NCBI GenBank assembly: GCA_024734495.1
Contig: JALMQS010000841.1
Span: 4,580,465 to 4,644,464, forward strand
Direction: 5' to 3'
Origin: Forficula auricularia
Lineage: Eukaryota; Arthropoda; Insecta; Dermaptera; Forficulidae
Length of the DNA stretch: 64,000 nt
The notes beneath the pieces are model-generated. The model ran no database searches. It saw only the letters and a list, made by a program, of their open reading frames with translations, and was not told the DNA's origin. Within the stretch, counting starts at the first letter, position 1. Every line of letters starts with the position of its first letter. Both the position numbers and the translations under genes were made by a program. Shown in pieces: positions 1-10,675 of the stretch.

Positions 1-42
1 TATAAACAATTTTTGCTCGTTTAATAAGAGTAGATAGATAGA
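1..42 (-). mobile_element. Helitron-like 5' end fragment (family D)
   Basis: On the minus strand this reads as a short TATC repeat followed by CTCTTATTAAACGAGCAAAAATT. The same start, on the plus strand, opens repeats near 13797 and 48192, with relatives at 5651 and 30156. The element continues to the left, outside the window. I assign it to Helitrons because related copies here have TC starts and CTAG/CTAA ends with 3' hairpins. Confidence 0.5.
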
Positions 43-689
43 TATTAATAAATCAAAGGTCTCCATCCCCTCAGGTTCGATCGAAAACATAAAAGTGACG
101 CCATAAAATGATTTATTATTATTTTTTATTGTGTTTGTCAATTTATTTTTTTGAGGAAGGATTCGCTTCTTTTGCGAAATGTTATCATGGAATGAATCTT
201 TTCTGTATTAATACATACATCGTCTCCGGGAAAGAAAAAAGAAACAACATTTTTATGGGTTGATAAGGATCATGCTTGGTTGTAGATTAGCTAGATAAGA
301 GTGGCAAGTGTTGTTGTTGTTGTTGTTAGTGTTGTTGTGCTAGCTCTATAGGGGAAGAGAGAGAATATGAGCTGATGATTTTAATTTGGAGGAAATCGAA
401 ACGCGTGGGAAGCAAAGTATTCGCCATTTCCGGGACATGTATATCCGGACCTTTTATTTATATATATATATATACCTAAATTAGGTTTTCTCTAAAAATT
501 GGAGTAAAAAAAAAAAAAAAAAAAATTGGAAACTTTTTTCAATTCTCGGTACCTCTCTCTGACTAGAACTGTCCTACTAATAAATTTAAATATAATAAAG
601 TATTAAAAGATTGTCATAATTCTATGAATGGATTTTAAAATAAATTAATTTATAAATAGGTGAGGTTCTCCTCTGCTTATATATACACA
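43..689. other. No gene seen; simple repeats
   Basis: AT-rich non-coding sequence. It contains a GTT-rich microsatellite (about 308-338), a short TA run (about 460-472) and a poly-A run (about 506-525). Positions 340-450 are less AT-rich, but I could not assign them to a gene. Confidence 0.5.
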
Positions 690-1262
690 TTTTTACTTTA
701 CCATACAGGGTATGGTCAAGTATTGTAATCGTGCATGAATAACGCGTTTTTTTTCCTTCTTTTTTTCGAAATATCTAAAAAACGGCTGAAACTATTTTGA
801 TTAAAAAAATTGAGCGAAACCATGGGATTTCGCTCTACAAAAAAGCTCTAATAAGTGAATAACATCGAAAAAATTATAATTGTTGAGATAATAATTGTTT
901 TGTCAAAATGTCTGTTAGTTAGTTAGTCTGTGCGTTAACAAATTTTGTGGACGAGCTAGCTCAAAAACTAGTGTGAATATCGAAATCAAATTTCATCCGT
1001 AGTTTTGGTCCATTGAGATTAAGAGCTGATTAGATTTTGGGGCATATCGACCCAAAATTAAGGGGTGGAGGGGGTGTTAAAAATTAAAAATCTAGGACGT
1101 TTGTAGTAAACTCAACCAAATTTTGTATACATAATCAGTGGGACCCCAGAAGTATAAAAATGAAAAAACTAACCCCCCACCTCTACATGATTATAAATAT
1201 TTTTAGGGGCCAGGTTGTATGGTAAAGTCAAGTGGATGGCCACATCAGAACACGTAAGCTTA
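690..1262 (+). mobile_element. Non-autonomous TIR element, family A
   Basis: The 13-base sequence ACTTTACCATACA (695-707) recurs inverted as TGTATGGTAAAGT (1216-1228). The interior holds a block related to AAAACGGCTGAAACTATTTTGA and the module with CAACCAAATTTTGTATACAT. Further copies or pieces lie at 10676, 29995, 42093, 42880, 44395, 55460 and 58255. It has no coding capacity. About 30 bases beyond the right motif are also shared by copies, so the true right end may be near 1262. Confidence 0.65.
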
Positions 1263-1263
1263 T

Positions 1264-1555
1264 TTAACCGACGAAGGAGGAGGTTATCAATTCAACGGAA
1301 TGTCTGTTTTTTTTTTTTTTTTTGGGGGGGTTTAACATTTATTTTTCTTTACCATGTCGACCGATTTGGATGAATTTTTTTGCATTGGGTTTAGTCTCGT
1401 ACCCGATTGGTCCTGTTTTTCTTTCATTGGTATTGGACCTTTTTTGTTATGTGTGTTCACGCATAACTTCTTTGATTATGGACCGATTTCGATGATTTTT
1501 TTTTATTGGAAAGGGGATACCTTCGGGATGGTCACATATTAATTTGGTCAAGTTC
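1264..1555 (+). repeat. Family B1 interspersed repeat, partial
   Basis: It starts with a diverged AACCGACnnnnGGAGGAGGTT and continues through ACCGATTTCGATGATT to CATATTAATTTGGTCAAGTTCTGAT, like seven other copies in the window. A 62-codon ORF inside it is a repeat artefact. A T-run and a G-run interrupt the 5' part. Confidence 0.7.
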
Positions 1556-1799
1556 TGATTAAGTTTGTTTGTCGATTTCTTTTTATCATGTGGACCGATT
1601 TTTTATGGACACATTTCGAGAACTAACCCCAGGCTCTTCCCTAACATAGTGTAATCCTCTGTTTATAAAACTGGCGCTTAGTTACATATCGATGGCATTG
1701 GTACCACTTGAATCTTTGGCCAAGAAGATTGGCGAATTTTTTTAAAAAGCCCGGAGCGAGACGCTCCCCGCCATGGGACGAAGGATTTTCTAAACTTCA

Positions 1800-2809
1800 T
1801 CTATATATATATAATTAAGGTTTTGTCTGTACATTGCTCCAAAATCACGCCAAATTCTGGTTGCACACGTTTCAAGCAAAGTTATGAACGAAAACACCAT
1901 CAACAAAATTCCTGTCTGTCTGTATGTATGTCTGTTTCAGTGGTTTCCGAAAAGTTGCTCACGATTCACGCAAAAACGGCTGAAGGGATTATTATGAAAT
2001 TTCATATTTACATCAGATGTCTTTTAACTTACGTTTTTAGCTATATAACGTTTTGATATTTTGACCCCAGAAGGGGGTTTGGGGAGGGGGGGCACGAATG
2101 AAAGTTTTCAAATAACTCCTAAACTATTAACTCTACGGCAAATTTTATAATGAGCAAAGTTGTAGGGGATGTAATTTCTGACAACTTTTGTTTAAAAAAA
2201 TTCCCCCCAAAAACCATCCAAAAAGAGAGCGATGGTGAAAAATATGTAAATTCTTGCCCTTGGAACAAACTCAACCAAATTTTGTATTCATAATCTGTGG
2301 GCCTCTAGAGAGCTAGAAATGCAAAAACTAACCACCCAAAATGAGGGGGAGGGTCAAAAAATGAAAATTCTTGCTCTTGGTCTAAATTCAACCAAATTTT
2401 GTATACATAATCTGTGGGTCACTAGAAGGCTAGAAATGCAAAAACTGGGTGTGGGGGTGGAGTGATGGAGAGGGGGTGGGTCAGGGCATTGGGACCGCGG
2501 GGTGGTATGGGGGAGTTAGGCAGAGTAGGGGGTGCAGCAGAAGGTCCATAGGGCGTAGTTCGGGGCTAGGCGGGAGTGGAGGGCACGGGGGTGCAGGTAT
2601 GGTGGAGTGGGGGTTCAGGTGAGGGCGCAGTAGGGTGGTACGGGGGTGGGGGAGGTGCAGGATGGAGTGTTGGGGTGGTGGTGTGGAGACGGGGGTTGGG
2701 CACGGGTGCATGGTGCGGGGGTAGGGGTGCTGGGTGGTTGGGAGTGGAGTGTGAGGGTGGGGTTCATGGGTTGGGAGTCCAGGGGGCCGAAGGCGGGCCT
2801 TGCAGCTAG
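1800..2809 (+). mobile_element. Helitron-like element, family C, G-rich
   Basis: It begins TCTATATATATATAATTAAGG after an A. It ends with a GCC-GAA-GGC type hairpin and CTAG followed by T, the A|TC...CTAG|T signature of Helitrons. The interior has two copies of a roughly 110-bp module (CAACCAAATTTTGTATnCAT), then about 350 bases of very G-rich sequence on this strand. The ORFs through the G-rich part (2481-2711 minus, 2576-2809 plus) are compositional artefacts. No Rep/helicase gene is present. Confidence 0.6.
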
Positions 2810-2829
2810 TTTACTATAAATTTATGAAT

Positions 2830-3158
2830 ATACAGAGTGTTCCATTCTTGATTATGTAAGTCGAATTCAAAAGAATGAAATATATTTTCTTATAAACAGA
2901 ATAGTAGCAATAGGAATAATACTCCAAAAGCAACCCAAGGCAGCTGAAGTTGAAAAGATAAAAGAAGCATTGCTCTCTCTACTCTATTTCAAAAGAGAGC
3001 GAGAAAAAAACAGGAATAATGGCTAAAATAAAACAAAAAAACGTCGTTTGCAGCAACCAGGCCTTTCTCTTCTTCTTCTTCTTCTTCTTCTTTGACTTTG
3101 CCCTTTTCTTTTTTCTTATTTCTTTCTCAGCCAGCAACGTTTCACGCGCCAGCAACTT

Positions 3159-3190
<32 letters not shown>

Positions 3191-3530
3191 AAGTTAACAT
3201 CTCTTTAAGATCCCAGTCTAAGCTTTCTTAATGCGCTTTTATTTACTCTATTGTTACGTTTTATTCTCGATCATTCAAACTGAACTGAACCTATTGAACT
3301 CACCTTAGGACTTTCACTTACCCTGCCTTGAATTATACAAATAAAAGTAATCATTTTATGCGCACGCGTTAACTATTAATAAAATTCATAGAAATTTATA
3401 TGGCTCTAGTTTAAAGAGTTCATCGTCCCAAGTCGACGTTTCGATTTATTTTAAACTCTAAATTTCATATTAATTAAGTCTATGTTGTGAATTTATTAAT
3501 ATTATACTATATAATATTCGTCTAGATTAA
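2830..3530. other. No gene seen; two trinucleotide microsatellites
   Basis: Starts with an ACAGAGTGTTCCA motif resembling a transposon terminus. It contains a CTT/TTC run (about 3065-3092) and an AAC run (about 3160-3190). The ORFs here (2979-3231, both strands) encode homopolymers of Lys/Val or Phe/Thr and are microsatellite readings. Confidence 0.6.
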
Positions 3531-3534
3531 TTTG

Positions 3535-3790
3535 AAACAACGCTTAGAGAAATTTCTCTAAAAAAATTACGCTCTTGCCTAGAATCGAACCGACGAACTC
3601 TTGAACTATGGTCATTGGCTCTAGCGATTACACCATTGCGACATTAATATTTCTATCTTGATTTCTCTTACTAAAAACTATATATTTTTGATTTAGACTG
3701 TATCGAGATAATATTGTATTTATTTGAACTCGAATGAAAATGAAAAAACACCAATAGATTTTAAATTAAGAAACATTAAATATATATTAA
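3535..3790 (-). mobile_element. tRNA-derived SINE-like repeat
   Basis: On the minus strand about 3571-3641 is tRNA-like, with an A-box fit (TGGTGTAATCG) and a B-box fit (GGTTCGATTCT). A second copy at 60650-60888 shares both the tRNA-like part and about 110 bases beyond it. A copied tRNA-like head plus a conserved non-tRNA tail fits a SINE rather than a functional tRNA gene. Confidence 0.6.
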
Positions 3791-4734
3791 TTAACGAGGC
3801 AAATTTGAAATATAATTGTCAGCGCGGATTTTAAACTGATGGCTCCAATCGATTTTCATTAACCAGGCAAATTTGAAATTCTAATTTCTAATTTGGACTC
3901 GAATTTTTGAAATGAAAGACTCCAATTCATTTTAAATTAAGAAACATTAAATATATTGATCATTATTCCTCCCCCCCCCCTCGCCACTCAAAAGTTAGAG
4001 GCGAAACTTTTTTAAGAGACGATGTATTTTCGGTAGTTTACGTATACATTTGGAGTGTGGTTTTTTAAGAGGAATAAAATTTTTGGATTGAGACGCTGCC
4101 CGCCAGGGCACTACGGAGGGGCCGAGCTTCGAGGGCGTGCCGAGCACGCGAAAAGCTCGTTAACAAATATATTTACAAAAATTGTACATTCTATGTTGCT
4201 ACAATCCTAAGTATACCGGGAGAATTTTTTTATCTTCAGAATGTCTTATAACTCAAAAATAGTACATTATATGAAAAAAAGTTTCCAATAAAAGTTTGTT
4301 TATATCAAGTGGGAAACTAAACTATGCTATTGTTTGTCGACCTAGAACAAGCTTTCAAGGGTATTTCAAGGTCAAGTTCTGTTTTTTAAATAGAAACCTA
4401 TATTTTTCTGTCCATATTCTTAATCTACAAAAAAAACTGAACAACTTTTATTAGAACTATTTTTTATACGACATCAAATAATAAAAAATATTAAATTAAT
4501 TTGATCTCAAAAAACAATCCTAATAATTATTTTTAACAATTATTCAAGTTAATTATCAAATAATAATGATTAAATAATTAATTATTAAATTGGAAAGTCA
4601 CAACAATAAGTGTTTATAATTATCTTAAAAACTTCATTATACACAGATTTAAGAGATTATTTTCTACTTAATAGAACTACTTAAAATTCTTGAGCTTAAA
4701 AAGTTTATTTCTCATAAGAATTGGAGATTTACGT
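3791..4734. other. AT-rich sequence with a Helitron-like 3' subterminal piece
   Basis: Mostly AT-rich with no gene. At about 4090-4165 is GAGACGCTGCCCGCCAGGGC followed by a GGCGTGCCGAGCACGC hairpin. This resembles the 3' subterminal region of the Helitron-like elements ending at 15201 and 17250, but no CTAG end is recognisable. Confidence 0.4.
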
Positions 4735-5148
4735 AATGTTGTCATTGATCATATCATCAGAACTTGAGCAAATTAATATGGGACAATCTCTAAGGTACCC
4801 CCTTTTCAATAAAAAAAGAATCATCGAAATCGGTCCACATACATAAAATGAATAAATAAATAAATAGTTAGGTATCTTGACTATCTTGGAGCTATACTGA
4901 TCCAACTGCAGAAAGAATCATTAAAATCGGTCCATAAATAAAGAAGTTATGGGTGAACAAACATATCAAAAAAGGTCCAATACCAATGAAAAAAAAACGG
5001 GACCAATCGGAAACTAGACTGAACCCAATGCAAAAAGATCATCATAATCGGTTCACAATTGGCGAAGATATCAGGTAACATACCAAGACACACACAAAAA
5101 AATTTAGTCGAATTGAGAACCTCCTCCTTTTTTGAAGTCGGTTAAAAA
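4735..5148 (-). repeat. Family B1 interspersed repeat
   Basis: A minus-strand copy running from the ATGATATGATC/ATTAATTTGGTCAAG end at left to GAACCTCCTCCTTTTTTGAAGTCGGTTAA at right. It carries the usual GAACCGATTTTGATGATT blocks and an extra partial internal duplication. Confidence 0.75.
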
Positions 5149-5233
5149 ATAATCTAACTTTAAATAATTTAAATATAGACTTTGGATTAAGAATACAAGC
5201 GAATCTTAAAAATTGGAATTTAAAGTTGATCTA

Positions 5234-5253
5234 TTTCATTCTTTCAGGTGAGT
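5234..5253 (+). promoter_or_regulatory. Candidate recursive splice site
   Basis: The sequence TTTCATTCTTTCAG|GTGAGT joins a good polypyrimidine tract and 3' splice site directly to a consensus 5' splice site, with the junction after 5247. This zero-length-exon arrangement is the known ratchet-point signature of long arthropod introns. It lies on the same strand as the I-BAR exon at 17414. Whether it is used is inference. Confidence 0.45.
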
Positions 5254-5650
5254 TTACAAACAGTCCTAAAAAAAAATTAAAGTTTAATTATGGCAAACAT
5301 GTTTAATAAGTTGCAAAATTTGTTCATTTTATTTTTTATAAATAAAATAGAGCCAAGGTTAAGTGGGGAGATTCATTTATAAATGTTGAATGTATTTGCT
5401 TAATCAGCTGTTGGTGGTGGATCAATGCCAATTCATTATTTCGTGTCTTTACTAACTAAGTTGTTAAGCAGACCGAGACAGACAGAGGTCACCGATACCG
5501 AGGGTTGCCTAAATTAAGGCGCAGCAACACTTTTTTAAATTAGGTCTTTCTAATATGAAAAATCAAATAAACAAAATACATGAATCAACTAGATCTCAAA
5601 AAAATCTTAATAATTATTTTTTACAATTATTTAACTTAATTATTAAATAA

Positions 5651-5945
5651 TCTTATTATATTAAACGAGCATATCTTCTATATATATATATATATCCGAT
5701 CGGGTTCTCGAAAATGTCTCTAACGATTTGGATGAAATTCACGGGTTAGGAGGGTTTTGTGTTGGCAATTCGATCTGTCACGGTCTCATCTTCGACTAAA
5801 TTGTTTTTGATGGGTTTTTTGTTAATTGAAATAATTATTCACGGGTGGTTGTCTCGATAAAAATGTATATTTACATTTTTATTCAATTTCCTTTTAATTA
5901 TTAATTGGTTTTTTAATTTTAAATTCCACTAATAAATCATTACGA
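5651..5945 (+). mobile_element. Helitron-like 5' region, family D
   Basis: It begins TCTTATTATATTAAACGAGC, then a TA run and a conserved block (TCTAACGATTTGGATGAAATT, TTCACGGGTTAGGAGGG). The block is shared with 13797-14090 and 30156-30370. No matching 3' end is obvious before the tandem duplication at 5978. Confidence 0.5.
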
Positions 5946-5977
5946 ATATTATTATATATATATATAGTATATATATA

Positions 5978-6473
5978 ATGAAAAGTTGATGATGGACGGA
6001 TAACCAATCGACTTGATTGGGGAATAATGGAATTGAAATAATTATCGGAAAAGAGGTTTTTTTATCTAATTAGATTTTTCCTCTTATTAAAAACAAGGAC
6101 TAAAGATGAATAAGGACACTCGATGGTGGAGAAGCAATCTCCGGAATCGAAGCTAAAATACAATGTATACATTAATTAATGTAAAATAATTGGTTTAATA
6201 AAATTCATAAAAAAAAAAAAAAATATATATATGAAAAGTTGATGATTGGACGGAATAACCAATCGACTTGATTGAGAATAATGGAATTGAAATAATTATC
6301 GGAAAAGAGGTTTTTTCATCTAATTAGATTTTTCCTCTTATTAAAAACAAGGACTAAAAAGATGAATCAAGGACACTCGATGGTGGAGAAATAATCTCCG
6401 GAATCGAAGCTCAAATACAATGTATACATTAATTCATGTAAAATAATTGGTTTAATAAAATTTATAAAAAAAA
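5978..6473. repeat. Two-copy tandem duplication, about 253-bp unit
   Basis: A block starting ATGAAAAGTTGATGAT at 5978 recurs at 6231 with few differences. Each unit holds an internal hairpin (AAGAGG...CCTCTT), the phrase ACTCGATGGTGGAGAA, and an A-run end. The high similarity suggests recent duplication or an assembly duplicate. Confidence 0.8.
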
Positions 6474-6540
6474 AAAAAATTAATTAAATAAAAATCGAGT
6501 TTTAAATCCCATAAACGTATTTTTTCTATATTAGAATTTG

Positions 6541-7347
6541 ACAATTTAATTGATGAACTCTACGGCAAATTTTATAATGAGCAAAATTGTAGGGGATGTG
6601 ATTTCTGATCAACTTTTGTTTAAAAAAATTCCCCCCAAAAAACCACCCAAAAAGGGGGGGGGGGGGGGAAGGGTTAAAATATTAAAATTCTTGCTCTAGG
6701 ACTAAACTCAACCAAATTTTGTATACATAATCTGTGGATCACTAGAAGGCTAGAAATGCAAAAACTAACCACCCAAAATGGGAGGGGGGATCAAAAAATG
6801 AAAATTCTTACCCTTAGAGCAAACTTAACCAAATTTTGTATACATAATCTGTGGGTCACTAGAAGGCTAGAAATGAAAAAACTGGGTGCGGGGGGGGTGG
6901 AGGATTTAGGTGAGGGTCCAGAGGCGTGGTGGGGCGGGGTCCTGGGGTGGTTGTGTGGGGCGGGGTGAAGGCCATGGGGGTGTGGGGTGGAACAGTGAGG
7001 AGTTAGGGTTCATGTGAGGATCCAGAGGCTTAGTGGGGTGGGGGCGGGGTGGACACACGGGGGTGGGGTTTTGCAGTGAGGAGGGAGGGTTCAGGTGAGG
7101 ATCCAGGGGCTTAGTGGGGTGGGGTAGGTGGGGCGCGGGGTGGGTTTCGGTTGATGGTGGGGTGGTGCAGGGTGGAGTGGCCGGTGTTCAGTTGAGGGTA
7201 CAGAGGGGTAGTGGGGTGGGGTGGGGGTTGTGCACGGATGCATGGTGCGGGGGGTGGTAGGTGCAGGGTGGGGTTCGTTGGTTGGGGGTCTAGGGGGCGT
7301 GCCCCCTGGCTAGCAAGAGGGCCGCCGAAGACGGGCCTTACTGCTAG
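6541..7347 (+). mobile_element. Helitron-like element, family C, 5'-truncated
   Basis: It shares with 1800-2809 the phrase CTACGGCAAATTTTATAATG, the module CAACCAAATTTTGTATACAT (two units), the long G-rich tract, and an end with a GCCGCCGAAGACGGGCC stem and CTAG|T. The TC start is missing. Confidence 0.6.
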
Positions 7348-7461
7348 TTACTTATATATTTAAGAATTGCTCATTTAATACTATTAAATACATTTATTCC
7401 TAAAAGTCTGTAAATTTAAAATCAATAAACATATAATCAACAACAATAACAATCATCAGTC

Positions 7462-7805
7462 CAAGGGCGGATCCAGAGGGGAGGGGGCGACCGCCCCCCC
7501 CCATATAGGCCCGTGCCTGGCGGGAGTGCAACACGTGCGTGGCACGCAGAGGCCAAAAAACGGCGGCCAAATCGACAGGGAATTTTAACAATTTTATTTT
7601 ATGTTTATTTTAATGAACTTAAAATATGAGATATGAAATTTGTAAAAAAATTAAAAAAAAAACATTTATTTTTTTAAAAATTGAAAAAAAAAGTACTATG
7701 TGTCGATCGCGACACACTTTCGAGATAAAAAGTAGATCTTATATACATCGGGCACCTTATATACATTCTCCCCCCCCCCCATAAAAATTCCTGGATCCGC
7801 CCTTG
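7462..7805 (-). mobile_element. Non-autonomous hAT element with exact 8-bp TSD
   Basis: Terminal inverted repeats are CAAGGGCGGATCCAG at left and CTGGATCCGCCCTTG at right. The flanks carry the exact 8-bp direct repeat CATCAGTC (7454-7461 and 7806-7813), diagnostic of hAT insertion. The 344-bp interior has no transposase. Relatives lie on the plus strand at 60889-61170 and 63164-63563. ORFs at 7400-7591 and 7674-7937 are inside it or overlap its edges. Confidence 0.9.
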
Positions 7806-7813
7806 CATCAGTC

Positions 7814-8522
7814 TCTTGGAATATATTATATATAGGTATTGGTAAATTGGCAAATAAATAAGTTGAACTGCCCTCAAGTGTGCAGAGAAGGAATTAAGAC
7901 ATTTCTTTATGTTTATTAAATGCATTATATGAATCAATTAAAATTTTCTAATTTTTTTTTTTTAAATAAATTTTATGGTTGAGAACGTTCTTCCTAGCCT
8001 TAAATTGTTCAGAATTTTATGCAGGTTTTTAATGACAAAAGAAAAATAGTTCAAGTCAACTTGTTATGACGTACCTACCTCTAGATAACCAATCAAGAAC
8101 AGGTCTATATAAATCATATATATTATTTTTAATATATTGTGGATATATATATATTATATATATATTCCAAGAGACTTGTTTTATGTTTTTAGTTAATCAT
8201 AATAGTTTAACAATTAGTAACGTTCTAATGAACGAATTAACCTAACCTTGGTTCTATTTTCTATAAAAGAAAACAAAACCAACTGGTTTCGATTTTGTGT
8301 TTTATTAGACAAGTTGTCGTAAATTCCAGCTTGAAAATCCTATTTGGACAAAAATGGACAAACGCTCAGGTTTCATATTCATTGCAAATATGTATTTATG
8401 TATGTATGTATGTATGTATGTATGCTTTTTATATTTCCAGTCGGTTTTCTTTACGACCTTGTTTCTTTTATAGTCAAGTATGTCGTCGCTTTTGCTCTGC
8501 ATTTGAACAAGAGCAAAGCCTT
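7814..8522. other. No gene seen; TATG microsatellite
   Basis: AT-rich non-coding sequence with a TATG tetranucleotide run (about 8393-8424) that creates Met/Tyr/Val-rich readings in overlapping ORFs on both strands. Confidence 0.6.
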
Positions 8523-8965
8523 TTTTAACCGACTTCAAAAAAGGAGGAGGTTCTCAATTACTGATTTTTTTTATGTATCTATGTTACCTGATTTCTTCGC
8601 CAATTGTTAACCAATTTTGATGATTTTTTTTGCATTTGGGTTCAGTATAGTTTCCGATTGGTCTCGTTTTTTTTTTCATTGGTATTGGATCTTTTTTGTT
8701 ATGTTTCTTCACCCATAACTTCTTTATTTATGAACCGATTTTAATGATTCTTTCTGCATTTGGATCAGTATAGCTCCAAGATTGTCAAGATCCCTAACTA
8801 TTTATTTATTTTATGTATGTTCAGCAAGAATTTTTTGCCACGTAGACCGATTTCGATGATTCTTTTTTTATTGAAAAGGGGGTACCTTAGGGGTGGTCCC
8901 ATATTAATTTGGTCACGTTCTGATGATATGATCAATGACGAAATAACGTAAATCTCCAATTCTTA
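8523..8965 (+). repeat. Family B1 interspersed repeat
   Basis: Starts TTTAACCGACTTCAAAAAAGG and GGAGGTTCTCAATT and ends at GATGATATGATCAATGACG. It appears to be the left part of a longer composite (B1, B2 and B3) that continues at about 9840 and 9975, interrupted by the tRNA-like cluster. Confidence 0.8.
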
Positions 8966-9141
8966 TAAGAAAATAATCGAAATTATAATAAATAAAATTA
9001 AATATTCCATCGCAGACCCCAAAGATCGAAAATAATTTTCTCTTCACCCGGGGCGCGACCACAACGAGGCCGTGTAAAGACAATTAATAACAAATTTAAA
9101 TTTAGGGAACGAAGAAAAGTTTATTTTTATTACAGACAAAA

Positions 9142-9236
9142 GGATCAGCCGGGGCTCGAACCCGGGATCTTTGCATATGTACTGCAATGCTTTGTCATAA
9201 GAGTTTTAACTCCTATATCCACTAAGCTACTGATCC
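9142..9236 (-). tRNA. tRNA-like sequence or SINE head, copy 1
   Basis: A 95-base minus-strand unit with a perfect 7-bp acceptor-like pairing (GGATCAG/CTGATCC), a perfect T-arm (CCGGG TTCGAGC CCCGG), A-box TAGCTTAGTGG and B-box GGTTCGAGCCC. The middle is too long for an ordinary tRNA, and I could not place an anticodon arm. Three copies within 0.6 kb suggest a tRNA-derived repeat. Flanking sequence (8998-9050 against 9255-9310) is itself an inverted pair. Confidence 0.5.
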
Positions 9237-9416
9237 CTGAACCCAAATTAATACTTAAATTTTCGATCTTTGGGGTCTGCGATCGATTGGGAGGCCGCTG
9301 GAATATTTAATTGTTTAATTAATGAATCAAGGCCTAGGCTGCGAAAAATGAACGAGGAGAGGATTAAAAAGAAATTCCATAATTCATATAGACAAAAGGT
9401 ATTAATTTGGGTTCAG

Positions 9417-9511
9417 GGATCAGTAGCTTAGTGGATATAGGAGTTAAAACTCTTATGACAAAGCATTGCAGTACACATGCAAAGATCCCGGGTTCGAGCC
9501 CCGGCTGATCC
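9417..9511 (+). tRNA. tRNA-like sequence or SINE head, copy 2
   Basis: A plus-strand copy of the same 95-base unit, with identical acceptor-like ends, A-box and B-box. It is followed by TTTTGTCTGTAATAAAAATA, also shared with copies 1 and 3. A T-run just after the 3' end could serve Pol III termination. Confidence 0.5.
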
Positions 9512-9826
9512 TTTTGTCTGTAATAAAAATAAACTTTTCTTCGTTCCCTAAATTTAAATAAATAAAATCTTTTATAAAAAAAAATATCTTAAAACATTCA
9601 TTTAAAACCCGCAAACGTTTCGAGAGAATTTGTCGTTAAAACTCTTATGACAAAGCATTGCAGTACATATGCAAAGATCCCGGGTTCGAGCCCCGGCTGA
9701 TCCTTTTGTCTGTAATAAAAATAAACTTTTCTTCGTTCCCTAAATTTAAATAAATAAAATCTTTTATTAAAAAAATATCTTAAAACATTCATTTAAAACC
9801 CGCAAACGTTTCGAGAAAATTTGTAT
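9443..9826 (+). repeat. Tandem duplication, 192-bp unit, with third tRNA-like copy
   Basis: GTTAAAACTCTTATGACAAA occurs at 9443 and again at 9635. The block between them, through CGCAAACGTTTCGAGA, is repeated almost exactly. The second unit lacks the first 26 bases of the tRNA-like head, so it is a truncated copy. Confidence 0.8.
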
Positions 9827-9970
9827 ATTTATAAATTGAATTTCATTATCATTTTCTGATTCATTCGCCCGACGCTTTCCTTACTAGATGCATGCAAGGT
9901 ATTATCTTAAGTCATTATTAATAACATCATTAAAAAGAGAAAAATAAAAATAATTTTTATAAAAAAAAAA
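9827..9970 (-). pseudogene. Family B2 segment with conserved reading frame
   Basis: On the minus strand one frame reads KRRANESENDNEIQFIN, then SKRLRVLNECFK. The copy at 46806-47045 reads KRRANESENDNKIQFIN, then SKRLRVLNECFK, inside a 73-codon ORF. Retention of the same frame in both copies suggests a coding remnant of the parent element. I do not recognise the protein; it is basic near one end (RKRKRR in the other copy). Confidence 0.4.
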
Positions 9971-9974
9971 AAAA

Positions 9975-10375
9975 AAAATAAAACCGACTTCAAAAAAAAT
10001 CCAACAAATTAAATAATAATAACTCAAAAATCAAATAAAATGCACTAAAAGGTATAAAATAATTATTTTATTTAGTTACCACTAAACGACGAAATATTAA
10101 CATGAAATCACTTTTTGAAGTCGGTGCCAAACAAACTATATAAGCGAGCGTAACCACCAAACGTACTAAATAAGATCCGTCGATTTCGATTCATAAAATG
10201 TATATTTTTGGTACCGACTTCAAAAAGTGATTTCATGTTAATATTTCGTCGTTTAGTTATAACTAAATAAGATAATTATTTTATACCTTTTAGTGTATTT
10301 TATTTTATTTTTAAGTTATTATTATTTAATTTGTTGGATTTTTTTTTTATCGGTTTTTTTATAATTAGAGAATCA
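9975..10375. repeat. Family B3 palindromic repeat
   Basis: An almost perfect inverted repeat. Both outer ends and both inner arm ends carry ACCGACTTCAAAAA or its complement, with arms including GTATAAAATAATTATTTTAT and TTAACATGAAATCACTTTTT. The roughly 90-base centre contains AAGATCCGTCGA. Related copies are at 20020, 36075, 47060 and 52768. Confidence 0.85.
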
Positions 10376-10675
10376 ATTTTCCATCTTGTATAAAGTTTCT
10401 CTTCTTTTGGACACCCCTAATTGTAATTAGATTTCTCTGCTTAAATATTTAAAACTTATATGTTCTTCCTACCGTAAAGCAATAGATAACTCTAGTTAGG
10501 TACTATTTAAAAAGAAAATTAATTAAGAGCATGTATGTCATTTTCATTAAAATAGAGAAAATTAATTGAAATTTCGTAAAATTATTCAAAAAGATAAGTA
10601 TAACGTTTTGCTCATAAATTTTCAAATATTTTATTAAAATTATTGTTTTCTTTTAATATTCAAATAATAATACGC

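Noticed and set aside
2481..2809. ORFs on both strands rich in Pro or Gly/Trp
   Set aside because: They are readings of the G-rich tract of a Helitron-like repeat.
2979..3231. ORFs with poly-Lys/poly-Val or poly-Phe/poly-Thr
   Set aside because: Produced by trinucleotide microsatellites.
3571..3641. Functional tRNA gene
   Set aside because: Copied together with a non-tRNA tail at 60.7 kb, and the arms do not fold into a standard cloverleaf.
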